DNA of 64,000 bases, taken from assembly GCA_947306475.1 (NCBI GenBank), contig CAMZGS010000009.1, forward strand, positions 1-64,000, given 5' to 3'. Each line of letters opens with the position of its first letter. The first letter of the stretch is position 1. The position numbers and the translations under genes were made by a program. Positions 15,185-23,633 of the stretch are shown piece by piece. Source of the DNA: an uncultured Comamonas sp. Lineage in GTDB: Bacteria > Pseudomonadota > Gammaproteobacteria > Burkholderiales > Burkholderiaceae_C. Under the pieces are notes generated by a model. That model saw nothing but the letters and a program-made list of their open reading frames with translations, had not been told where the DNA came from and searched no databases.

Positions 15185-17496
15185 TGGGCGCCGCCAACGA
15201 CCACGCCGAGGCCCAGCGTGCCCAGCGCCTGCGCGCCGATGCGCGCTGGGTGGTGGGTGTGGGGGCAGCCGTCATGGCTGCCCTGGGGCTGGTGCTGCTG
15301 TTTCTGCTCACTCTGGCCACCAACAATCGTGAGCTGTACGAACGTTACTACGTCTGGCTCTTTGGCTTGAACGTGCTGGTCGCCGGCCTGCTGTGCGTGG
15401 TCGTGCTGTGGATGGCCGTGCGTTTGGTGGTGCGTCTGCGCCAGCGCAAATTCGGCAGCCGTCTGCTGCTCAAGCTGGCGGCCATGTTTGCTCTGGTAGG
15501 TGTGCTGCCCGGGGTGCTGGTGTATGTGGTGTCGTACCAGTTTGTTGCGCGCTCCATCGAGAGCTGGTTCGATGTCAAGGTCGAGGGCGCCCTCACGGCA
15601 GGGGTGAACCTGGCCAGCGTCACCCTGGATGTCATGGCCAACGACATGGCCAGCAATGCGCGCAACGCCAGCATGCAGCTGGCCGACGTCTCCGATGCCG
15701 CCGCCGGCGTGCTGCTGGAGCGCGTGCGCGAGCAGCTGGGTGCCACCGATGTGGTGCTCTGGAACAGCGCCGGGGTGGCCGTGGCCTCTGCCGGGGCGTC
15801 GCAGCTGGACCTGGCGCCAGAGCGCCCCGGCACCCAGGTGCTGCGCGGATTGCGCAACAGCCCGCGCCCCCTCACCACCATCGAGGGACTGGACGACGAC
15901 TGGGCTGCTCCCATCAACCCGGACGACGTGCGTGTGCGCATCCTGCTGGCCGTGCCCAGCACCCGATTGGGCCTGTTCACCGATGGACGCTTTCTGCAAG
16001 CCACCATTCCCCTGCCGTCCACACTGGTCAGCAACGCCCTGGCCGTGCAGGAAGCGCATCGCGAGTACCAGGAGCGTGCGCTGGCCCGCGAGGGACTGCG
16101 GCGCATGTACATCGGCACGCTCACGCTGAGTCTGTTTCTGGCGGTATTTGGCGCAGTGTTGCTGGCCGTGCTGTTTGGCAACCAACTGGCACAGCCCCTG
16201 CTGCTGCTGGCACAGGGCGTGCGCGATGTGGCACGGGGGGATCTGACGCCCAAGGCCGTTTCCTCGGCACGTGATGAGATTGGCGGGTTGACGCGCTCGT
16301 TTGCGCTCATGACCCAGCAGCTGCTGGAGGCGCGTCAGGCTGTCGATCGCGGGGTCGAGGAAATCCAGGCGGCCCGTACCAATTTGCAAACCATTTTGGA
16401 CAACCTTACCGCCGGGGTGCTGGTACTGGATGCACAGTGGCAGGTGCTGATCAGCAACCCGGGTGCCCAGCGCATCCTGCATCTGCCGCAGCCGCACGAC
16501 GGGCAAGGCCTGCGCTTGGGCGAAGTGCCTCACCTGAGCGGCTTTGCCGCCATGGTTGCCGAACAGTTCACCCTGTTCCTGGCCTCGCGGCCCGAGACCG
16601 GGCAAACGCGCTGGCAGCAGGTGTGGGAGCTGTCCGCCCAGCAACTGGAGGATGCCGTGGCCGGTGAAGTGCCGCAGGACAAGACCACCCTGGTGGTGCG
16701 TGGCGCCATCCTGCCGCACGACCAGCGCCTGGTGGTGTTTGACGACATCTCGGAAATCGTCTCGGCCCAGCGCTCCCAGGCCTGGGCCGAGGTTGCGCGT
16801 CGGGTGGCGCATGAAATCAAGAACCCGCTCACCCCGATCCAGCTGTCGGCAGAGCGGCTGGCCCTGCGTCTGGCCGACAAGCTGGCCCCGCAGGATCAGG
16901 CGCTGCTCAACAAATCGGTGAAGACCATTGTGGAGCAGGTGGCCGCCATGCTGCGTCTGGTCAACGAGTTTCGTGATTACGCACGGCTGCCGGCGGCGGT
17001 GCTCAAGCCCCTGGATGTCAACGCACTGGTGCAGGATGTGCTCCAGCTGTACAACGAAGACAGCGTGCTGGTGCCCGTGCAGGCGCAACTGGATCCGGCC
17101 TGTCCGCTGATTGCAGCCGACGCCGGGCAGCTGCGCCAGGTGCTGCACAACCTGGTCCAGAACGCACAGGATGCCAGCCTGCAACGCGCCCAGGTCGAGG
17201 GCGTGCCTCCTGCGCCCGTGCGCCTGAGTACGCACTGGATGGAGTCGGCCCGCCGCGTGCGTCTGACCGTGGCCGACAGTGGTCCAGGTTTTTCCGATGC
17301 CATCATCCAGCGGGCATTCGAGCCGTACGTCACCACCAAGGCCAAGGGCACCGGACTGGGGTTGGCCGTGGTCAAAAAGATTGCCGATGAGCACGGCGCG
17401 CGCATCGATTTGAGCAATCGCATCGAGGCGGGTACGGTACAAGGGGCGCAAGTGTCGCTATCATTTGCCCCAGACAACAACACAAGGCTGCCGTGA
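15184..17496 (+). CDS. ntrY: NtrY-type sensor histidine kinase
   Basis: This 770-residue kinase has three to four N-terminal membrane segments (about residues 23-120) and a long extracytoplasmic stretch. A membrane helix and a HAMP region follow at about residues 315-375, then a PAS-like region (about 400-500) and the catalytic core. The H-box is RRVAHEIKNPLTPIQLSAER with His543. The N-box reads LVQNAQDAS and the G-boxes are DSGPGFSD and GTGLGLAVVKK. NtrY kinases usually act on an NtrX regulator in nitrogen or redox control; here the signal is unknown. The ATG at 15184 overlaps the upstream stop, and the track's TTG at 15181 is one codon earlier. Confidence 0.9.
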   Translation: MGAANDHAEAQRAQRLRADARWVVGVGAAVMAALGLVLLFLLTLATNNRELYERYYVWLFGLNVLVAGLLCVVVLWMAVRLVVRLRQRKFGSRLLLKLAAMFALVGVLPGVLVYVVSYQFVARSIESWFDVKVEGALTAGVNLASVTLDVMANDMASNARNASMQLADVSDAAAGVLLERVREQLGATDVVLWNSAGVAVASAGASQLDLAPERPGTQVLRGLRNSPRPLTTIEGLDDDWAAPINPDDVRVRILLAVPSTRLGLFTDGRFLQATIPLPSTLVSNALAVQEAHREYQERALAREGLRRMYIGTLTLSLFLAVFGAVLLAVLFGNQLAQPLLLLAQGVRDVARGDLTPKAVSSARDEIGGLTRSFALMTQQLLEARQAVDRGVEEIQAARTNLQTILDNLTAGVLVLDAQWQVLISNPGAQRILHLPQPHDGQGLRLGEVPHLSGFAAMVAEQFTLFLASRPETGQTRWQQVWELSAQQLEDAVAGEVPQDKTTLVVRGAILPHDQRLVVFDDISEIVSAQRSQAWAEVARRVAHEIKNPLTPIQLSAERLALRLADKLAPQDQALLNKSVKTIVEQVAAMLRLVNEFRDYARLPAAVLKPLDVNALVQDVLQLYNEDSVLVPVQAQLDPACPLIAADAGQLRQVLHNLVQNAQDASLQRAQVEGVPPAPVRLSTHWMESARRVRLTVADSGPGFSDAIIQRAFEPYVTTKAKGTGLGLAVVKKIADEHGARIDLSNRIEAGTVQGAQVSLSFAPDNNTRLP

Positions 17497-17528
17497 GGGG
17501 CGGAACCGCATTCAAAGTTTTTTGAGAC

Positions 17529-18200
17529 ATGGCAAACATATTGGTGGTGGATGACGAGCTCGGCATACGGGATCTGTTGTCGGAAATCCTGAACGATGAA
17601 GGTCACAGCGTGGATCTGGCAGAAAACGCAACCCAGGCCCGCGCAGCCCGGGCAGCGACGGTGTATGACCTGGTGCTTCTGGATATCTGGATGCCCGATA
17701 CCGATGGCGTCTCCTTGCTGAAGGAGTGGGCAGCATCCGGCCTGCTGACCATGCCGGTGATCATGATGAGTGGTCACGCCACCATCGAGACCGCCGTGGA
17801 GGCCACGCGCATTGGCGCCATGTCCTTCCTGGAAAAGCCCATCACCATGCAGAAGCTGCTCAAGGCTGTGGAGCAGGGCCTGAGCAAGAACGCCGAGCAA
17901 AGCGCCAAGGCGGCGGCCTGTCAGGCCAGCGGCCGTTTCGTGCGCAACATGGACGACGCTGCCTCTTACAACGACTCCTACGAAACGCTGGACACCACCT
18001 CTGCGCACCAGGGCTTCGATCTGGACCGTCCTCTGCGCGAAGCGCGCGACGGTTTTGAGAAGGCCTACTTCGAGTTCCACCTCGCACGCGAGGGCGGCTC
18101 CATGACACGCGTGGCTGAAAAGACCGGCCTGGAGCGCACCCACCTCTACCGCAAGCTGCGCCAGCTCGGAGTGGATCTGGGGCGCAGCAGAAAAAATTGA
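17529..18200 (+). CDS. NtrX-like response regulator without AAA+ domain
   Basis: The 223-residue protein begins with a full receiver domain (ILVVDDELGIRDLLSEIL) with phospho-acceptor Asp52 in LVLLDIWMPDTDG and the conserved Lys in FLEKPI. It then passes through a linker straight to a Fis-type helix-turn-helix at the C-terminus (about residues 173-220: GSMTRVAEKTGLERTHLYRK). Canonical NtrX is about 450 residues and has a central sigma-54-interacting AAA+ ATPase domain with a GAFTGA loop; none is present here. The gene lies 32 bases after the kinase gene and is surely its partner. It probably acts without sigma-54, as a classical activator or repressor. There is no sign of a frameshift. Confidence 0.88.
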   Translation: MANILVVDDELGIRDLLSEILNDEGHSVDLAENATQARAARAATVYDLVLLDIWMPDTDGVSLLKEWAASGLLTMPVIMMSGHATIETAVEATRIGAMSFLEKPITMQKLLKAVEQGLSKNAEQSAKAAACQASGRFVRNMDDAASYNDSYETLDTTSAHQGFDLDRPLREARDGFEKAYFEFHLAREGGSMTRVAEKTGLERTHLYRKLRQLGVDLGRSRKN

Positions 18201-18216
18201 GCACCAGCACCCCAAC

Positions 18217-18248
18217 TTGCCAAAATTGGCAAAAAGTATGCTTATAAT
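18217..18248 (+). promoter_or_regulatory. tRNA-Phe promoter with a palindrome
   Basis: A consensus TATAAT box lies at 18243-18248, 36 bases before the mature tRNA. Just upstream is the palindrome TTGCCAAAATTGGCAA (18217-18232; 7-bp arms, 2-base centre), which overlaps the expected -35 region. TTGCCA and TTGGCA both resemble -35 boxes, but their spacing (20 and 11 bases) is off the optimum of 17. Confidence 0.6.
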
Positions 18249-18284
18249 CATGGCTTCACTGCATGCGATACACAACGCTGCAAT

Positions 18285-18360
18285 GGCCCGGTAGCTCAGT
18301 TGGTAGAGCAGCGGATTGAAAATCCGCGTGTCGGCGGTTCGATCCCGTCCCAGGCCACCA
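18285..18360 (+). tRNA. trnF: tRNA-Phe (GAA anticodon)
   Basis: The 76-base gene has anticodon stem GCGGA/TCCGC and loop TTGAAAA with anticodon GAA. The D-arm (TAGCTCAGTTGGTAGAGCA), T-arm (GGTTCGATC) and an encoded CCA are present. The acceptor strands read GGCCCGG and CCAGGCC. This gives six pairs and one C-A mismatch at the fifth position, which is unusual for a functional tRNA. Confidence 0.95.
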
Positions 18361-18365
18361 AATTC

Positions 18366-18404
18366 AAGGCCCTTGATCGGAAACGTCAAGGGCCTTTCTG
18401 TTTT
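18366..18404 (+). terminator. Rho-independent terminator after tRNA-Phe
   Basis: A perfect 11-bp stem (AAGGCCCTTGA / TCAAGGGCCTT) with a 9-base loop is followed by TCTGTTTT. It lies right after the tRNA CCA end, as expected for a monocistronic tRNA gene. Confidence 0.88.
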
Positions 18405-18463
18405 CCAGCCCTCCGGGAGGCCGGACAGCATGCCGGCCTTGCCGACATTGGGTAATATGCTCT

Positions 18464-18560
18464 GTAAAAAATAGCTGTATCCGAAGAGCTGCTTTCAATT
18501 TAAGAATAAAAAGTATTTGAAATCCATAATTAAAGAGCGCAATAAGCTCTTAATTTCATA
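18464..18560 (+). repeat. Intergenic repeat copy 3 (degenerate, uncertain)
   Basis: This AT-rich stretch contains AATAGCTGTATCC at one end and GAGCGCAATAAGCTCTT at the other, resembling the two arms of the repeat family in inverted order. The match is weak. Apart from this, the gap 18405-18590 shows no gene. Confidence 0.35.
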
Positions 18561-18590
18561 GTAAGCCATCGTCGCCCGAACGCCGGGCAC

Positions 18591-18617
18591 AAAAAAGCCG
18601 CCTTCCAGTGAGGCGGC
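18591..18617 (-). terminator. Rho-independent terminator of the universal stress gene
   Basis: Read on the minus strand, a 7-bp stem (GCCGCCT / AGGCGGC) is followed by a run of six T. It lies 25 bases after the stop codon of the minus-strand gene. Confidence 0.85.
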
Positions 18618-18641
18618 CTGCTCAGGAGCGCTGTGGGTCGA

Positions 18642-19127
18642 TCAGGACACGTCGGTGTTGTCCAACGCGCACTGCGTGGCTTCATCTTCTTCCTGGTCCT
18701 TGACGACCAGCACCGGCAGCGTGGCGCGGTTGAGGACGGCTTGCGAGACGGAGCCGATGAAAGCGCGGCGGATGGCGCCCATGCCGCGGGCGCCGACGAT
18801 GAGCATGCAGGCGCCGAGGCTCTCGGCCATGTCCAGCAGCACGGTGCCGGGGTCGCCGAGCACGACTTCGGTGCTGTAGGTCAGGCCGGCTTCGTCCAGC
18901 AGGGCGGTGGCCGGGGCCATCAGGTGTTCGCCGGCGGCGGTGGCGGCTTCGGCGATGGCGTCGGCATCCTGCGTGGCCAGCTCCAGCAGGCTGGCCGGCT
19001 CCTGCACGTGCACCAGCGCAATGTGGGCCCTGAGGCCGTTCTGCACCAGTGCCATGCCACGGCGCACGGCTTGCAGGGAGGTGGGGGAGCCATCAACGGC
19101 GATGACGATGGTGGTGGTGTTGTCCAT
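18642..19127 (-). CDS. Universal stress protein, UspA family
   Basis: The 161-residue protein starts MDNTTTIVIAVDGSPTSLQA, which is the typical UspA first strand and Asp. It ends with the ATP-binding pattern G-x2-G-x9-GS (GARGMGAIRRAFIGS), so it is probably of the nucleotide-binding type. Such proteins support survival under starvation and other stresses. The track start at 19142 is five codons too early; the ATG at 19127 has AAGGA seven bases upstream. It is divergent from tgt and shares a 131-base promoter region with it. A good terminator follows. Confidence 0.92.
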   Translation of the reverse strand: MDNTTTIVIAVDGSPTSLQAVRRGMALVQNGLRAHIALVHVQEPASLLELATQDADAIAEAATAAGEHLMAPATALLDEAGLTYSTEVVLGDPGTVLLDMAESLGACMLIVGARGMGAIRRAFIGSVSQAVLNRATLPVLVVKDQEEDEATQCALDNTDVS

Positions 19128-19168
19128 GCCAGGGTCCTTCAAGAAAAGTGGGGGTGCGATTTGGGTAG

Positions 19169-20431
<1,263 letters not shown>

Positions 20432-20461
20432 CGCTTGGCTCACCCCTTCCGGAGTTTGTTG

Positions 20462-21916
20462 ATGGTGTTCGAGATTCCCCCAACCTCTGCCGCAGCAACT
20501 CCTCGTCCTTTGTGGCTGGGCATTGGTGGGGTGATGCTGGCGCTGCTGGTTGCCTGTCTGGTCGGCATCCTGAGCCGCATTGGCAACTTCCCGGCGTTCT
20601 GGCCTGCCAATGCGGTGCTGCTGGGGTTGCTGCTGCGCCATGCCCATCTGGCCAGGCGGCCCGTCACCTGGGCCTGCATGTGGCTGGTGTATGTGCTGGC
20701 CGATCTTGTGACCGGCGCCAGCCTGTTTGTGGCGCTGACGCTCAACACCGCTAACATCGTCGGCGTGCTCTGTGGCTGGCTGTTTCTGTACCGGCAGGGC
20801 ATTCAGAAGCAGGGGTTTCAGCGCCAGCGCGCGGTGCTGGTGATGTTTTGCGGCTGCCTGCTGTATGCCGTCAGCAGTGCGCTGGTGGGCACCTGGCCCA
20901 GCCACGTGGCCTTTGGCACGCCGCTGTGGCGCGTGCTGCTGATGTGGATCGCCACGGAGTTCTGCAACTGCGTGCTGGTCTTGCCGGTGATCCTGTCGGC
21001 GCCCCGGGGCTGGGTCTGGCAGTGGAAGAGCCCGGTGAACTTTCACTCCTGGCACTACGTGCTGCCCCTGGGGGCGCTGCTGCTCACGGAGGTGCTGAGT
21101 CGGGTGTTCCATGGCCCGGGTTCGGTGGCCTTTGTGATTCCGTCCCTGGTGTGGTGCGGCCTGGCCTATGGTGTGTTTGCAACGGCGGTGATCAATTTTG
21201 TGTTCGGCATTGCCAAACTGCTGGCCGTGTCGCTGGGTGCCTTGGTGGTGTATTCGCCCGACAACGTGATGGATGTGGCCTCATTCCGCGCGGGGCTGTC
21301 GCTGCTGACGCTGGCGCCCCTGGCGGTGGCCAGCATCCAGGTTCTGCACAACCAGACGTTGCAACGGCTCAAACAGGCCGTGAACCACGATTTTCTGACC
21401 GGGGCGCTGGCTCGGCGTGCCTTCATGGATCGCGGGCAAAAATTGCTGGCACGCTTGCAGCAGGAAAGCCGCAGCGTGGCGGTGCTGATGGTGGACCTGG
21501 ACCACTTCAAGCAGATCAACGACCGCTTTGGCCACGCGCAAGGCGATGTGGTGTTGCAAAAGTTTGTTGAACTGGGGCACGCTGCGCTGCGCCCGGGGGA
21601 CTTGCTGGGGCGTATGGGCGGTGAGGAGTTTGCCCTGGTGCTGCCCGATGCCGATGCCGAGCAGGCCCAGCGTGTGGGCCAGCGCATCGGAGGCCTGATG
21701 CGTGAACACCCGTTCGAACTGGACGACGGGCAGGTGCTGCACGTGACCGTGAGCATGGGCGTGTGTGCCGTCTCTGCCGGGCAGCGCCCCATTCCGGCGC
21801 TGGAGGTGCTGCTCAGCTGCGCCGACAGGGCGCTCTACCGGGCCAAGGAAAGCGGGCGCGACAGCATCTGCTGCATGCCGCCGCCGCAAGCCGCAGCGCG
21901 GGCGGCTGCGGCCTGA
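20462..21916 (+). CDS. Diguanylate cyclase with MASE1-like membrane sensor
   Basis: The 484-residue protein has about eight hydrophobic segments in residues 20-300, resembling the MASE1 sensory region, and a C-terminal GGDEF domain. The active-site motif is intact (RMGGEEFALVLPDADAE, GGEEF at about 386-390), and an RxxD inhibitory site (RPGD) sits five residues before it. The protein should therefore make cyclic di-GMP and be subject to product inhibition. The signal sensed is unknown. I chose ATG 20462 (after GGAG) over the track's TTG at 20435. It follows tgt by 30 bases and converges on phaM with a gap of only 16 bases. Confidence 0.88.
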   Translation: MVFEIPPTSAAATPRPLWLGIGGVMLALLVACLVGILSRIGNFPAFWPANAVLLGLLLRHAHLARRPVTWACMWLVYVLADLVTGASLFVALTLNTANIVGVLCGWLFLYRQGIQKQGFQRQRAVLVMFCGCLLYAVSSALVGTWPSHVAFGTPLWRVLLMWIATEFCNCVLVLPVILSAPRGWVWQWKSPVNFHSWHYVLPLGALLLTEVLSRVFHGPGSVAFVIPSLVWCGLAYGVFATAVINFVFGIAKLLAVSLGALVVYSPDNVMDVASFRAGLSLLTLAPLAVASIQVLHNQTLQRLKQAVNHDFLTGALARRAFMDRGQKLLARLQQESRSVAVLMVDLDHFKQINDRFGHAQGDVVLQKFVELGHAALRPGDLLGRMGGEEFALVLPDADAEQAQRVGQRIGGLMREHPFELDDGQVLHVTVSMGVCAVSAGQRPIPALEVLLSCADRALYRAKESGRDSICCMPPPQAAARAAAA

Positions 21917-21932
21917 CCCTGGTCACACCGAA

Positions 21933-22844
21933 TCAGGCGCTTTTGTCGCTGCGTGACTTGCTGGCAGCCGGCTTTTTGGCAGCGGTGGTGCCGCTGGTCT
22001 TGCGAGCGGTCCTGGTGGCCGGTGCAGCCTTGGCAGCAGGGGCGCCGTCGGCAGCCGGTGTGGCTTTCTTGGCCGCGGTCTTGGTGCCGGCAGGCTTTTT
22101 GACGGCAGCGGGCCTGGTCCTGGCTTCGGCCTTGGGGGTGGAGGCCTTCTGGGCTGCGCGCACCGGGGCGCTGGCCTGGCTGACGGCCTGTTGCATCAGA
22201 TCGCTGGCGGTCTTGACAGCGGCCTTGGTGAAGTCGCTGGCCATGCTGGCCGCTTGCGCCATGGCGGGCAGCTGGGCTGGGTCTTGCAGCGCCTGGGAGG
22301 CGATGGCCTGAAATTGCTGGGTGAGCGCATTCCACCATTGCAGGGCAGCGGTGTTGACGCTGGCTGCTGCGGCGCCGGCAGCGTCTGCGGCGGCTTCGGT
22401 GGCCGAGGCAGCAGCATCCGCCGTGGAGGTGGCAGATTGGGCTGCAGCGGGCTGGGCGGCCGGCTCGGTGCTGGCTGCGGCATCCATGGGCCAGTTGGAG
22501 ACGTTGGCACTGGGTGCTGCCGCCGGGGTGGGGGCGCTGGCGCTGCCAAAGGCCTGGGCAAAGTCGGCCAGGTTGACGTTCATGCCCTTGAGGGTGGAGA
22601 GGGTCATCTTCTGCACCTGCAGCGCCTGCACGGTGGCCGAGAGGGCGCGGCTGTTCTGTTCCAGCCAGAACTGCACGGCCTTGAGCTCTTCGATGCGCTT
22701 GTCGATTTCCTCCACGCTCACGGTGGGCGCGATCCAGCTGGAGAACGGCGGCAAGCTGTTGCTCTGGCCCGCCTGGGTGAGCTGTTGCAGGAAGTCAAAG
22801 CCCGGGATGAATTGGCCAAAGCCAAAGTTCTTGGTGTTGTTCAT
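21933..22844 (-). CDS. phaM: PhaM-type polyhydroxyalkanoate granule regulatory protein
   Basis: The 303-residue protein starts MNNTKNFGFGQFIPGFDFLQ and contains the PhaM core PTVSVEEIDKRIEELKAVQF. The middle (about residues 100-230) is Ala-rich and low in complexity. The C-terminal 70 residues are Lys/Ala/Pro-rich with AAKKxA-like repeats, like a histone tail. In Ralstonia, PhaM binds PHB synthase, granules and DNA, and spreads granules to daughter cells. By homology the organism probably stores polyhydroxybutyrate, although no pha synthesis gene is in this window. The repetitive tail makes residue-level comparison unreliable. Confidence 0.8.
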   Translation of the reverse strand: MNNTKNFGFGQFIPGFDFLQQLTQAGQSNSLPPFSSWIAPTVSVEEIDKRIEELKAVQFWLEQNSRALSATVQALQVQKMTLSTLKGMNVNLADFAQAFGSASAPTPAAAPSANVSNWPMDAAASTEPAAQPAAAQSATSTADAAASATEAAADAAGAAAASVNTAALQWWNALTQQFQAIASQALQDPAQLPAMAQAASMASDFTKAAVKTASDLMQQAVSQASAPVRAAQKASTPKAEARTRPAAVKKPAGTKTAAKKATPAADGAPAAKAAPATRTARKTSGTTAAKKPAASKSRSDKSA

Positions 22845-22938
22845 GGTGTCTCCATATCGATCGGTACGGGGTAGGCGTGCAGCTTAGAGCCGATGACACA
22901 ACCCGGCAAACGGCATATCACGGGTTGTGTCGATGGCC

Positions 22939-23442
22939 TCAATGCTGCATGCCGTGGGCATCGTGTTGATGCTGGTGGTTGGGGTGTTCTGCGCCACGGG
23001 CCGGGCGGGCCAGCTGCTGCACGGGCACTTGCAGGGCCTGCTCCAGGCGTTCGCCCCTGGCGTTGGTGAATTGCAGTGTGACGGGCACCTCGGTGCCGGC
23101 CCGTAGCGGGGCCTTGAGCTGCAGGAACATCAGGTGGTAGCCACCGGGCTTGAGCTCGACGGTCTGCCCGGCGGGCAGCTCCAGGCCGTCGATGGCGCGC
23201 ATGCGCATGACATCGCCTTCCATGACCATTTCGTGGATTTCAGAGTGGGCTGCTGCCGGGGTGCTCACGCCCACCAGACGCAGTGGCTCCTGGGCCGTCA
23301 GGCGCATGAATGCGCCGCTGGCCTGCTGGCCCGGCACGCTGGCACGTGCCCAGGGGGTGTCGATCTGGACGGGGGCATCGGCCCAGGCACTCAGGCTGGC
23401 AGCGGCAAGGGCGGTGGCGGCGAAAAGCGAGCGAAACGACAT
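22939..23442 (-). CDS. Periplasmic copper chaperone PCu(A)C with a histidine-rich tail
   Basis: The 167-residue protein starts with a signal peptide (MSFRSLFAATALAAASLSAW, cleavage near WADA). The Cu(I) motif H-x10-M-x21-H-x-M is met exactly, from the His in IHEM to HLM. Such proteins deliver copper to the CuA site of cytochrome oxidase. The C-terminus carries an added tail (HPNHQHQHDAHGMQH) that may bind a further copper ion, as seen in some PCuAC proteins. The track ORF starts 43 codons earlier; the ATG at 23442 has AAGGA eight bases upstream and gives a clean signal peptide. Confidence 0.9.
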   Translation of the reverse strand: MSFRSLFAATALAAASLSAWADAPVQIDTPWARASVPGQQASGAFMRLTAQEPLRLVGVSTPAAAHSEIHEMVMEGDVMRMRAIDGLELPAGQTVELKPGGYHLMFLQLKAPLRAGTEVPVTLQFTNARGERLEQALQVPVQQLARPARGAEHPNHQHQHDAHGMQH

Positions 23443-23539
23443 GTGAGGCATCCTTGTTGAAGCAAAACAGAAACGGGTGTGCATCCATTCTAGGTGTCGC
23501 CACAGCGTCAAAGTTTGATGTGGAGCTATGAAAAACAGG

Positions 23540-23615
23540 AGCTTATGCCGCCTGCCACTACTGAAATTCAAGCTTGTTTTTACCTTGAATCCAGTATCTG
23601 CAAGCGGTGGCAGCT
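23540..23615 (+). repeat. Intergenic repeat copy 4 (paired arms)
   Basis: Two arms (23540-23572 and 23584-23615) are imperfect inverted copies. The right arm contains GCAAGCGGTGGCAGCTAT, one of the clearer matches to the family core. It occupies most of the 191-base gap between recD and the copper chaperone gene; no gene is seen there. Confidence 0.75.
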
Positions 23616-23633
23616 ATGTATTTTGATAAACCC

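Noticed and set aside
14875-17451. Antisense ORF of 858 codons opposite ntrY
   Set aside because: Shadow of the kinase gene, with no domain or ribosome site.
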